A stretch of DNA of 33,493 nucleotides from Nodularia sp. (in: cyanobacteria) (GTDB lineage Bacteria; Cyanobacteriota; Cyanobacteriia; Cyanobacteriales; Nostocaceae): assembly GCA_007692755.1 (NCBI GenBank), contig REBL01000193.1, positions 1 through 33,493 on the forward strand. The letters run 5' to 3'. The position numbers were made by a program, and so were the translations under genes. Each line of letters opens with the position of its first letter. Position 1 is the stretch's first letter. Of the stretch, positions 16,912-24,594 are shown in pieces. Below the pieces are notes generated by a model. The model did no database searches. It was not told the DNA's origin and worked only from the letters and a program-made list of their open reading frames with translations.

Positions 16912-17424
16912 ATGATGAATCCAGGCTTGCAGTACCCTATATTTGGCCCTGACATTCAGTGTCCCCACTGTCGTCAGACTATTCCCGCGTTGACACTAAC
17001 AGATACCTATTTGTGTCCCCGACACGGTGCTTTTGAGGCTGACCCTAAAACTGAAGAGTTAGTTCATCTACAGTCGGGTCGTCATTGGCGACGCTGGAAT
17101 AATGAATGGTATAGACAGCATACCCATCCTGATGGGATTCGCTTTGAAATCCACGAGGCACTGGATAAGCTATACACGCAAGGTTACCGAGCCACAAAGG
17201 TTATTATTGCTACGCGTTATCAGGAAATGATGAGTGGCTATTTAGAACGCAGCACACCTTGGCGTTCTGGACAGCCGGAAACTAACTGTGCAAGATTATA
17301 CGGCTTACCTGTGGATTTTAGTCCAGATGCTGTGGAAGACCCTTGTTGGGATGTGATTAATTTTGATTTGGAAAAAGAGCCTGGTGTCCCTGTACGCTAC
17401 CCTTATTTCCGATTATTTGAGTAA
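16912..17424 (+). CDS. Cyanobacterial conserved protein, TIGR02652-like, with a zinc-binding N-terminus
   Basis: A 170-residue protein conserved in cyanobacteria, with no known function. The N-terminus has CPHCRQTIPALTLTDTYLCP followed by RHGAFEA: a CxxC and a CxxxH pair that could bind zinc. SGRHWRRWNNEWYRQHTHPD and the C-terminal DPCWDVINFDLEKEPGVPVR are strongly conserved-looking blocks. I recognise it as the family catalogued as TIGR02652. It starts with two consecutive ATG codons (16912 and 16915) and no clear ribosome-binding site. It is likely a single gene, about 220 bp from the divergent carbonic anhydrase-like gene. Confidence 0.75.
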   Translation: MMNPGLQYPIFGPDIQCPHCRQTIPALTLTDTYLCPRHGAFEADPKTEELVHLQSGRHWRRWNNEWYRQHTHPDGIRFEIHEALDKLYTQGYRATKVIIATRYQEMMSGYLERSTPWRSGQPETNCARLYGLPVDFSPDAVEDPCWDVINFDLEKEPGVPVRYPYFRLFE

Positions 17425-17543
17425 ATCAGCAGTCATTGGTCATCTGGTGAAAAAGGTGGAAGAGGCGTTGCATGGAACGTCTTGACAAGGATTCACCGAA
17501 AAATCAGATTTAAATTCGGTCGATGTCTATTGGTCGTTTAACC

Positions 17544-17592
17544 TAATGACCAATGACCAATGACTAATGACCAATGACCAATGACTAATGAC
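17544..17592. repeat. Heptanucleotide tandem repeat (7 units of TAATGAC/CAATGAC)
   Basis: Seven consecutive 7-bp units, TAATGAC or CAATGAC, with no interruption. The array ends 6 bp before the start codon of the VOC gene and so occupies its ribosome-binding region. Heptad arrays of this type (STRRs) are typical of heterocystous cyanobacteria. Confidence 0.93.
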
Positions 17593-17598
17593 TAAATT

Positions 17599-18033
17599 AT
17601 GCACCACGCTTCGATTCGGACTGCGAATATTCATCAAGCGATCGCTTTCTATGAACAGTTAGGGTTTACAGTTTGTGAACGCTTCACTACAGGCTATACT
17701 CTGGCTTGCTGGATGGAAGGATTGGACGGGAGAATTGAATTAATTCAAATTCCTGAACCAAAACCAGCACCGGATGCTTTTGGTGATGAGCATTATGTGG
17801 GGTATTATCATCTGTCTTTTGATTTAACTGCAATGACATCAGATTTACCTAGCTGGTTGACAAATTTACAATTACGTGTAGATGCGGTGGCAGATTTACC
17901 ACCCTTGAAAATACTTTTGTCACCGACACAGCAGCAAATAGGCGATCGCGTCTGGGAGGTGGCTTTTATTGCTGATACTGATGGTTTACCTCTAGAATTT
18001 ATTCGCTGTTTGGCTAAATTGGATAATTCGTAA
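17599..18033 (+). CDS. VOC-superfamily (glyoxalase/dioxygenase-fold) protein
   Basis: A 144-residue protein with the two beta-alpha-beta-beta-beta modules of the vicinal-oxygen-chelate fold. MHHASIRTANIHQAIAFYEQ followed by LGFTVCERF is the classic first module, with a metal-ligand His near the N-terminus. GYYHLSFDL and VWEVAFIADTDGLPLEFI form the second module, with Glu in LEF as the likely last ligand. Members include glyoxalase I, extradiol dioxygenases and antibiotic-binding proteins; the sequence does not tell which. The last codons (Asn-Ser-stop) belong to a heptad repeat array, and another array abuts the start. No ribosome-binding site is visible. Confidence 0.85.
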   Translation: MHHASIRTANIHQAIAFYEQLGFTVCERFTTGYTLACWMEGLDGRIELIQIPEPKPAPDAFGDEHYVGYYHLSFDLTAMTSDLPSWLTNLQLRVDAVADLPPLKILLSPTQQQIGDRVWEVAFIADTDGLPLEFIRCLAKLDNS

Positions 18034-18073
18034 TTTGTAATTCGTAATTCGTAGTTCGTAATTCGTAGTTCGT
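18025..18073. repeat. Heptanucleotide tandem repeat (7 units of AATTCGT type)
   Basis: Seven units of AATTCGT, AATTTGT or AGTTCGT, followed by a degenerate eighth. The array begins inside the VOC gene and supplies its last two codons and its TAA stop. Confidence 0.92.
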
Positions 18074-18094
18074 AATTGAGGATTATTAATAAGA

Positions 18095-18631
18095 ATGAAT
18101 TGGTTGTTTACCGGATTTTATAAAATTTTATACCCATTTTTAGATATTGGAGTGCGATGGGCTTCGCCCCGCCTTTGGGGATCGCTGCGGCAGATAACTA
18201 TAGTATGTTTGTTATTACTGAGCTTAATTTTTACTAGTTCTAATCAGGCGATCGCGGCTAATTCCACAGACAATTTACTGAAGCAACCAGCTATAGAAAT
18301 TACAATTAGTTTAGGTAATTCTGCTAACGAACTCAAGTTTGAACCCGATCATTTAGAATTTGTCCCAGGCAAACGTTATCTACTGCGCCTGAATAATCCC
18401 AGCCAATTAAAGCATTATTTCACCGCCAAAGACTTTGCAGATGGTATTTGGACACAAAAAGTCCAAGCAGGCAAAGTAGAAGTTAAAGGCGCAATTCATG
18501 AACTAGAACTCAAGCCAGGTGGTGAGGCGGAATGGGTATTTGTACCGTTGAAACCAGGAAGCTATAAATTACACTGCTCAATAGCAGGTCATACAGAAGC
18601 AGGGATGAATGGTGAGATTGCTATCCGCTAA
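18095..18631 (+). CDS. Secreted or membrane-bound cupredoxin (plastocyanin-like)
   Basis: A 178-residue protein. The N-terminal 55 residues contain a hydrophobic helix, ITIVCLLLLSLIFTS, ending in NQAIAANS, a likely signal peptide with cleavage after AIA. The mature part is a cupredoxin fold. Copper ligands fit a type 1 site: His in QLKHYFT, then Cys, His and Met in LHCSIAGHTEAGMNG. It probably carries electrons, or binds copper, in the periplasm or thylakoid lumen. The segment before the signal helix is unusually long. Part of it, around GVRWASPRLWGSLR, is encoded by a palindromic repeat (18154-18185). The true start could therefore be questioned, though the frame stays open from the ATG at 18095. 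Confidence 0.82.
   Translation: MNWLFTGFYKILYPFLDIGVRWASPRLWGSLRQITIVCLLLLSLIFTSSNQAIAANSTDNLLKQPAIEITISLGNSANELKFEPDHLEFVPGKRYLLRLNNPSQLKHYFTAKDFADGIWTQKVQAGKVEVKGAIHELELKPGGEAEWVFVPLKPGSYKLHCSIAGHTEAGMNGEIAIR
18154..18185 (+). repeat. GCGAT...ATCGC palindromic repeat inside the cupredoxin gene
   Basis: A 32-bp segment begins GCGATGGGCTTCGCCCC and ends GGGGATCGC, with an internal hairpin GGGC-TTC-GCCC. It belongs to the same family as the tandem units at 13026-13080. It is read in frame as part of the cupredoxin leader. Confidence 0.7.
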
Positions 18632-18779
18632 GTGGGGATTGGGTAAAAAGCCCAGTCCAATGCCCACAAGTAGCAGAGTCTGGGGCAGAAATGAGTTAAC
18701 TTAAATATAGATATAAGTTTTCAATTAAGAAAAAATACTGCGCCTGTAGCAGTAAAACGCCAGTAATTATTAATTCCCC

Positions 18780-19607
18780 ATGAACATTTTCACTAACTTG
18801 CTTTCTCAAAAAACTCAGGCTAAACCTGCAAAAAGACAACGCCGAGGTATTGAAATTAAATCGCCGCGTGAAATTGAAATTATGCGGCAATCAGGAAAAA
18901 TTGTCGCTACTGTACTCAAAGAAATTTCGGAAATGGTAAAGCCAGGAATGAGTACGGCAGATTTAGATACTTATGCCGAGAAACGTATCCGCGAAATGGA
19001 TGCTACACCCAGCTTCAAGGGATATCACGGTTTTACTGGTTCTATTTGTTCTAGTATTAATAATGAAGTTGTTCATGGCATCCCCAATGCTAAGAAAGTA
19101 ATTCGGACTGGCGATGTATTAAAAGTCGATACAGGTGCTTATTTTCAAGGTTTTCATGGTGATTCCTGCATCACAATTGCCGTGGGTGATGTCACCACAG
19201 ATGCAGCTAAATTGATTCGCGTAGCTGAAGAAGCTCTTTTTAAAGGTATTGAACAAGTCAAACCAGGTGCTTATTTGCTTGACCTTGCAGGGGCAATAGA
19301 AGACCATGTAAAAGGAAATGGTTTCAGTGTCGTAGAAGAATTTACCGGACATGGTGTTGGTCGTAATCTACACGAAGAACCTTCAGTTTTCAACTTCCGC
19401 ACCCGCGAAATGCCCAATGTAAAACTCCGTGCGGGAATGACCCTAGCCATTGAACCGATTTTGAACGCAGGTTCTAAGCACACCAGGATATTATCTGACA
19501 GATGGACAGCGGTAACTGTAGATAATTCACTCTCAGCGCAGTTTGAACATACAATCCTGGTGACAGAAACAGGCTACGAGATTTTGACAGACCGCACAAA
19601 AATTTGA
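18780..19607 (+). CDS. map: Methionine aminopeptidase, type I
   Basis: A 275-residue enzyme that removes the initiator methionine from new proteins. All five metal ligands are in order: Asp in [11 protein letters not shown], Asp in [12 protein letters not shown], His in [14 protein letters not shown], Glu in [10 protein letters not shown], and Glu in QFEHTILVT. The catalytic His lies in [21 protein letters not shown] basic stretch of about 25 residues (KPAKRQRRG) precedes the catalytic domain, as in some cyanobacterial paralogues. Cyanobacteria often have several map genes; which one this is cannot be told here. It is followed by a MITE-like element and has no ribosomal-protein neighbours. 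Confidence 0.95.
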   Translation: MNIFTNLLSQKTQAKPAKRQRRGIEIKSPREIEIMRQSGKIVATVLKEISEMVKPGMSTADLDTYAEKRIREMDATPSFKGYHGFTGSICSSINNEVVHGIPNAKKVIRTGDVLKVDTGAYFQGFHGDSCITIAVGDVTTDAAKLIRVAEEALFKGIEQVKPGAYLLDLAGAIEDHVKGNGFSVVEEFTGHGVGRNLHEEPSVFNFRTREMPNVKLRAGMTLAIEPILNAGSKHTRILSDRWTAVTVDNSLSAQFEHTILVTETGYEILTDRTKI

Positions 19608-19644
19608 CTATCAGACTGTAATCTCCCTCTATCCCTTTAGCCTA

Positions 19645-19799
19645 CGGTGTACACACAAATTGGACTAGAGCGAGTTTTCCGCCCTAAAAACAAAAACAGT
19701 ATTGAAACAAAAATCCTGCTCCCCTCCTCGCTTGCGGGGAGGGGCTGGGGGTGGGGTGTTATGACACAAAAGAGAATTTACCGACTTGTGTGTACACCG
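19645..19799. mobile_element. MITE-like element with 19-bp terminal inverted repeats
   Basis: CGGTGTACACACAAATTGG (19645-19663) and CCGACTTGTGTGTACACCG (19781-19799) are inverted repeats matching at 17 of 19 bases. The 155-bp element has no open frame and encloses the G-rich hairpin repeat at 19720-19766. No clear target duplication was found. It lies between map and the Uma2 gene. Confidence 0.7.
19720..19766 (+). repeat. G-rich hairpin repeat, copy 3, with G-quadruplex potential
   Basis: CCCCTCC (19721-19727) pairs with GGAGGGG (19738-19744). The plus strand has four runs of four or five G (19736-19739, 19741-19744, 19747-19751, 19753-19756) separated by one or two bases. Confidence 0.82.
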
Positions 19800-19849
19800 G
19801 AGTTCTCTTAGCTGAGGGAGAGTAGTTTACATTACCCAGATGAGGTTTT

Positions 19850-20479
19850 ATGACTCAAGCTATAACCAAGCCCAAAGTAGTAACTTATGCAGAGTTTGTC
19901 GAGTGGAAACCTGAAGGTAGACGCTATGAATTACATGATGGAGTAATTTTTGAAATGCCACAGCCATTGGGAGAACATGAAGTTATTGGCGGATTTTTGA
20001 CCCTAGAAGTATCTGTGGAGATTAGACGATTAAACCTTCCCTACACTATCCCTAAACAAGCATTGGTTAAACCACCCGAAAGCGAATCAGCGTATTTACC
20101 AGATGTTTTGATATTGAATCGGGCTAACTTGGCAAATGAAGCGTTATGGAAAAAACAATCAACTGTTACTCAAGGTGCATCAGTACCATTGGTGATTGAA
20201 GTGGTTAGCACTAACTGGCGAGATGATTACTACAAAAAGTTGGCTGATTATGAAGAAATGGGTATTCCTGAATATTGGCTAGTGGATTATCTAGCTTTAG
20301 GGGGAAGAAAATTTATCGGTAATCCCAAACAACCCACTATTTCTGTATACCAACTAATTGAAGGTGAATATCAAGTTAGTCAGTTTCGAGGAAGCGATCG
20401 CATTCAATCGCCAGCATTCCCAGAGTTAAATTTGACCCCAGACCAAATTTTTCATGCGGGAAGTGAGAGTAATTCGTAA
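19850..20479 (+). CDS. Uma2-family endonuclease-like protein (DUF820)
   Basis: A 209-residue protein of a family highly expanded in filamentous cyanobacteria. The fold is PD-(D/E)xK. YELHDGVIFEMPQPLGEHE is the N-terminal signature with the first acidic residue, LPDVLILNRANL carries the PD, and LVIEVVSTNWRDDYYKKLAD carries the E-x-V and downstream Lys. Next come YEEMGIPEYWLVD and the RG-type C-terminal strand. The true substrate of this family is unknown; many copies are thought to be nuclease-like or regulatory. The start is the ATG at 19850. The gene ends in Asn-Ser-TAA formed by an AATTCGT heptad, just as the VOC gene does. Confidence 0.88.
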   Translation: MTQAITKPKVVTYAEFVEWKPEGRRYELHDGVIFEMPQPLGEHEVIGGFLTLEVSVEIRRLNLPYTIPKQALVKPPESESAYLPDVLILNRANLANEALWKKQSTVTQGASVPLVIEVVSTNWRDDYYKKLADYEEMGIPEYWLVDYLALGGRKFIGNPKQPTISVYQLIEGEYQVSQFRGSDRIQSPAFPELNLTPDQIFHAGSESNS

Positions 20480-20527
20480 TTCATAGTTTTTTATTCCAGC
20501 AGTTTTCATTGTTGGCGAGAGCAAAAT

Positions 20528-22030
20528 TTAATCTTTGATAATTATATTAATACCTGCATAGTTAGTTTTATAATCAGGAAGAATTTCTTGAGCTTGTTGA
20601 TAAATAGTTGTACTTTGAGGAATATTCTCTAATAAATTAATTGCTTGTTGCAATTTGTCTTTTGCTTGCTTTAAACTGGACAAGGATTGAGGTGAACTTT
20701 TTACAAAAAAAGTAGCTTCTGTTGCCAACTTTTGGGCTAGTTGTAAATTTTCTTGGGCTTTTTTCTGATTTATTGCTCTTTGATTGATAGCAATTCGGTT
20801 AAGACGATAGCGAACCAATCTATCAGTCGCTGGAGTATAAACAGATGTTCCTTCAGGGATACTGGCTAACAAGTCTATGGCTTGTTTCCATTTAATTTCT
20901 GCTTGTTCCCACACTATGAGAGAATGGGGCGGATTTTTCACCAGAGAGGAAGCTTCTAAACCAAGTTTGAGCGCAGATTTAAAATTAGTAACTGCGGTTG
21001 TTTCCTGACTAGAACTCAATATAGTTTGCTGAGAATATGGAACTTTGTTCTTAATCATCCAGCCACTAAAAATCACGACTACTAAACTTGAGACTATCAA
21101 GAAAGTAGGATGAAATCTTTTTTGTAATGTAAACTTTGGTATGACCTTTGCTTGATGATTAGTAACTGGTTCTAGATGAGTTTCTGGTTCAAAATTTCTC
21201 AGAGATTGTTCTGCCTGTTTTGTTAAAGTGTTAATCTTGACGATTAAAGTATCAACAGTTTCCTGTAATTTTTCAGATTCATTGAGAATATCTGTTAATT
21301 CTTGAAATTTACCATCACTGGATATAATTAATTCTTGCTCATCATCCCACCATTCTAAGCTTAAGCCGGATTCACCACAAAAAGATGATATACCTAGCAG
21401 AATGGTTAACAAATTAGGACTACTTTTAATAGTCCTAAAAATATAATTTAATTTTTCTTTGACCTGTGAAACCTCTTTTTGATCATGTCTGAGTTGCTGG
21501 AGTTGTTGCTGTAAAATCTGAGGATTGGTAAATGCTAAGTTAACTTTTAAGTTCTCACCAATTTTTTCAACTTGAGTCGGCAAGTTTAAATAGTTACTAT
21601 CAGAATTTAGTTGGTTCACTAATTCAGCATCACTTAAAATATCTGCGGATATAACATGAAGAAGATCACCCCATTCAATCCAATAATCAATTTTTGATTT
21701 TAAATCATTAATTGATATTTCTGTTTCTGGATTACCAAACTTGGCTGTAATATACTTGGTTCTAGCATTAATATCTGAATTTTCTACATGAATATGAGGA
21801 AAAAACAAACTGGCTATTGTACCAATACGAGGTAGGGTATGAATTGAATAATTCTTTACATTGGCAAATCTCAGTTCTTGAATAATTATTTTTTGCAGGT
21901 TCCGTAGTTGATCCTGAATATTATTGATCAGGATAACTTGTTGCATAATTTCGTGTGAATTCCCAAGATTCAACTTCAGACTAAGAACAAGTTGTGGCAG
22001 TTCATGAACGATTTTTTCTACGTTAACCAT
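20528..22030 (-). CDS. Membrane-anchored protein of unknown function with two C-terminal helical repeats
   Basis: A 500-residue protein I do not recognise by name. The N-terminal 300 residues look helical and coiled-coil prone and are cytoplasmic by the positive residues before the helix. One membrane segment follows at about 310-327 (FLIVSSLVVVIFSGWMI). The C-terminal 150 residues, outside the membrane if so oriented, are a duplicated unit: A-KL-EA--VK--P-SL---QA--K-QAI-LL--IP (349-413 and 428-495). Units of this type recur in cyanobacterial proteins as short TPR-like repeats, although I cannot assign them to TPR firmly. No catalytic motif is seen. It stands alone on the minus strand between the Uma2 and amidase genes. 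The start is the ATG at 22030. Confidence 0.75.
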   Translation of the reverse strand: MVNVEKIVHELPQLVLSLKLNLGNSHEIMQQVILINNIQDQLRNLQKIIIQELRFANVKNYSIHTLPRIGTIASLFFPHIHVENSDINARTKYITAKFGNPETEISINDLKSKIDYWIEWGDLLHVISADILSDAELVNQLNSDSNYLNLPTQVEKIGENLKVNLAFTNPQILQQQLQQLRHDQKEVSQVKEKLNYIFRTIKSSPNLLTILLGISSFCGESGLSLEWWDDEQELIISSDGKFQELTDILNESEKLQETVDTLIVKINTLTKQAEQSLRNFEPETHLEPVTNHQAKVIPKFTLQKRFHPTFLIVSSLVVVIFSGWMIKNKVPYSQQTILSSSQETTAVTNFKSALKLGLEASSLVKNPPHSLIVWEQAEIKWKQAIDLLASIPEGTSVYTPATDRLVRYRLNRIAINQRAINQKKAQENLQLAQKLATEATFFVKSSPQSLSSLKQAKDKLQQAINLLENIPQSTTIYQQAQEILPDYKTNYAGINIIIKD

Positions 22031-22257
22031 AAATGTCCCTTGGGGATTTGTCGAAAGTTTATGCGAAACAATTAAAATGACTATGCAGCGAGTTGATGAT
22101 TTGAGTCACCATCTCACCTTGTCTGTTGAATATCTATCTTAAGATTGATTGACAAATCTTAGTATCTATAGGATGTATGATTCCCGTAAATTAGATGAAA
22201 GTAACAATTTTTTGGAAAAATTTTCAGCAGCTGACAAAATAGCCCATCAACTAACCT

Positions 22258-23661
22258 ATGAATGAGATTGATTTAGCTTTTACCCCAGCCCTAGAGTTGG
22301 CAAACTTGATTCGTCGCCGGGAAGTGTCGCCCTTAGAGTTGGTAGAGTTATATTTGAACCGGATTCAGCAATTGAACCCCCAACTGGGAAGCTACTTTAC
22401 AGTGGCAGCCGAATTGGCGATCGCAGATGCTAAAATCAAAACAGACACACTGACAACCACCTCAGAACTACCGCCATTTTTCGGTGTGCCGATTTCCATT
22501 AAAGACCTGAATGCTGTAGCAGGTATACCCTGTAACTACGGTAATCCGGCATTAATACAAAATATCCCTAACTACGACGATGGGGTAGTGACTCGGATTA
22601 AACAAGCTGGATTTATCATTCTCGGTAAAACTGCAACTTCAGAATTAGGTTCATTTCCTTACACGGAACCTACAGGTTTTCCCCCAGCTAGAAATCCCTG
22701 GAATTTAGCATATACTCCCGGTGGTTCCAGTGGTGGCGCAGCAGCATCTGTAGCAGCAGGATTATGTGCGATCGCTCAAGGTTCCGATGGTGGCGGTTCA
22801 GTGCGGGGGCCTGCGGCTTGCTGTGGTTTAGTAGGTATAAAACCATCACGGGGTAGAGTGACTCATGCACCCGTAGGAAATCGCTTGGCGGGAATTGCTA
22901 CGAATGGGCCAATGGCGCGGACTGTGGCTGATGCAGCTGCCCTTTTAGATGTCATGTCTGGCTACTTCACCGGTGATCCTTACTGGTTACCCAATCCTGA
23001 ACCATCATTTCTAGCAGCTACCACCGAAAAACTCGGTAATTTGCGAATCGCCTTTAGTACAAATATTCCTCCTTTGGGAGAAGCTGACACTAATTGCCAG
23101 CAAGGGGTACTACAAACAGTCAAATTATTAGCAGAATTTGGTCACACCGTCGAAGAGAAATGTCCTGATTTAACCGATTTAGTCGAACCATTTCAAACTG
23201 TCTGGCAAGCTGCGGTAGCGGCTTCAGGAATCCCCATTGAGGCATTACAGCCAGTGAATCGTTTGCTGTTCTCGCGCACAGGTTCCGTGGGTGAATACCT
23301 CCGCGCCGTTTCCCAAATGCAAATTGTCGCCAGACAAATTGTGGCGTTTTTCGATACCGTAGATGTACTAGTATTACCCGTTTATCTGCATTCCCCGATT
23401 CGGGTGGGAGAATGGGCTAATTTAAGTCCAGAAGAGACATTCCAAAAAATTATCAACTGGGTAGCACCTTGTCCAGCCTTTAATGCTACCGGACAGCCTG
23501 CGATCGCACTTCCTGTAGGTTTTGATAGTAATGGTTTACCCATGAGTGTACAGCTAATTGGCAAACCTGCGGCGGAAGCTACTTTAATCAGCCTCGCGGC
23601 GCAACTAGAAGCAGCAAATCCTTGGATTCAACATCGTCCGGATTTCGCAACCTCAGCTTAA
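22258..23661 (+). CDS. Amidase (amidase-signature family)
   Basis: A 467-residue hydrolase with the Ser-cisSer-Lys triad of the amidase signature family: Lys82 in VPISIKDLNAVAG, Ser157 in PGGSSGGAAAS, and Ser181 in GGGSVRGPAACCG. The family hydrolyses amide bonds in small molecules and includes GatA, which works on Glu-tRNA. This protein lacks recognisable GatA hallmarks and is not beside gatB or gatC, so I call it a general amidase. The substrate cannot be deduced. The gene for a Crp/Fnr-type regulator starts 2 nt after the stop codon, so the two are almost certainly co-transcribed. The start is the ATG at 22258; the upstream sequence has no clear ribosome-binding site. Confidence 0.88.
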   Translation: MNEIDLAFTPALELANLIRRREVSPLELVELYLNRIQQLNPQLGSYFTVAAELAIADAKIKTDTLTTTSELPPFFGVPISIKDLNAVAGIPCNYGNPALIQNIPNYDDGVVTRIKQAGFIILGKTATSELGSFPYTEPTGFPPARNPWNLAYTPGGSSGGAAASVAAGLCAIAQGSDGGGSVRGPAACCGLVGIKPSRGRVTHAPVGNRLAGIATNGPMARTVADAAALLDVMSGYFTGDPYWLPNPEPSFLAATTEKLGNLRIAFSTNIPPLGEADTNCQQGVLQTVKLLAEFGHTVEEKCPDLTDLVEPFQTVWQAAVAASGIPIEALQPVNRLLFSRTGSVGEYLRAVSQMQIVARQIVAFFDTVDVLVLPVYLHSPIRVGEWANLSPEETFQKIINWVAPCPAFNATGQPAIALPVGFDSNGLPMSVQLIGKPAAEATLISLAAQLEAANPWIQHRPDFATSA

Positions 23662-23663
23662 TT

Positions 23664-24365
23664 ATGCAGGCATCTTTAGCACAACTCTCCCAACTTATCG
23701 TGTTTGCAGGGTTAGAAATTGCAGACAAGACCAAATTGCAACCTTACACTCTGGTGCAAGACTACAGCAAAGGAGAGATTATTCTACATGAAGGCGATCG
23801 CCTACCAGCGAAGTTATATGCTGTAGTTAGTGGCTCAATTCAAGTTACCAAAACAGCAACCACAGGCAAAGAAACCATTTTGCGGGGACTAACATCTGGG
23901 GAAATTTTCGCCGCGCCGGCACTTTTAGGAAATGGGATATCACCTGCAACAGTAACGGCTGAATGCGATTGTGAAATTCTCACCGTTCAACGTGATGCTT
24001 TACTCCAAGCCATCCAAAATCAACCGGAAATTGCCTTACAGATGTTGATGGTTTTTAACACTCGGATTCAGCAATTACATGAAACAGTACACGGATTAGT
24101 TTCGGAAAGGGCAATTATTCGCCTCACGAGATTAATCCAATATTTTGCCGCCGCATCAGGAACCGAAACCAGTTCCCAAGGTGAGATTTTAAAAGTTAAA
24201 TTAACTTACTATCGGATGGCGCGGAGTATTGGGATTTCTTATGAAGAATGCGTACGGTTAATTAAGAGTTTAAATTCCGTACTTGCCTATAGTCGGGGTG
24301 GTAAAATAATTATATTGGATAGTGAGAAATTAGAGGCGATCGCTTCTGGAAATATAGCTGATTAA
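23664..24365 (+). CDS. Crp/Fnr-family transcriptional regulator
   Basis: A 233-residue protein from the ATG at 23664, 2 nt after the amidase stop codon; longer in-frame starts overlap the amidase. The N-terminal cyclic-nucleotide-binding-like beta barrel spans about 30-120, with HEGDRLPAKLYAVVSGSIQV. The long dimer helix (about 120-150) is followed by a winged helix-turn-helix near the C-terminus (YRMARSIGISYEECVRLIKS). The phosphate-binding loop of cAMP receptors, which has an Arg-Ala pair, is replaced by GEIFAAPALLGNGISPATVT, and no cysteine cluster of the FNR type is seen. The ligand is therefore probably neither cAMP nor an iron-sulphur cluster. Being in one operon with the amidase suggests it senses a substrate or product, but this is inference. 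Confidence 0.88.
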   Translation: MQASLAQLSQLIVFAGLEIADKTKLQPYTLVQDYSKGEIILHEGDRLPAKLYAVVSGSIQVTKTATTGKETILRGLTSGEIFAAPALLGNGISPATVTAECDCEILTVQRDALLQAIQNQPEIALQMLMVFNTRIQQLHETVHGLVSERAIIRLTRLIQYFAAASGTETSSQGEILKVKLTYYRMARSIGISYEECVRLIKSLNSVLAYSRGGKIIILDSEKLEAIASGNIAD

Positions 24366-24466
24366 ATAATAATTGTAGATTCGGTTGACGTAACCAAGCA
24401 CCGCTGGGTTAAGCGCAGCACAACCTACGTCTAATACACTATTTTAGCTGTGTCAGTCCACTACGT

Positions 24467-24567
24467 TATAGCCTTTCCTAATCATATAAGGTATACCATA
24501 GCCTCCCTCCTCGCTTGCACCAGAGGGGGTTGGGGGTGGGGTTCTTGTACCTCTAGGAAATGCTATA
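24467..24567. mobile_element. Short MITE-like element with 14-bp terminal inverted repeats
   Basis: TATAGCCTTTCCTA (24467-24480) and TAGGAAATGCTATA (24554-24567) are inverted repeats matching at 13 of 14 bases. The 101-bp element encloses a G-rich repeat (copy 4). It lies in the 229-bp spacer between the convergent regulator and hypothetical genes, which otherwise shows no gene. Confidence 0.65.
24502..24550 (+). repeat. G-rich repeat, copy 4
   Basis: It has the same core as copies 1 and 3, with CTCCTCGCTTGC before the G-rich half and GGGGTTCTTGTAC at the end. The hairpin stem is disrupted (CACCAGAG in place of GGGGAG). Confidence 0.8.
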
Positions 24568-24594
24568 AATATCACAACTAACTGTTATCCCACT

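Noticed and set aside
17544..18073. A CRISPR array
   Set aside because: The repeats are contiguous 7-bp units without spacers; they are heptad short tandem repeats.
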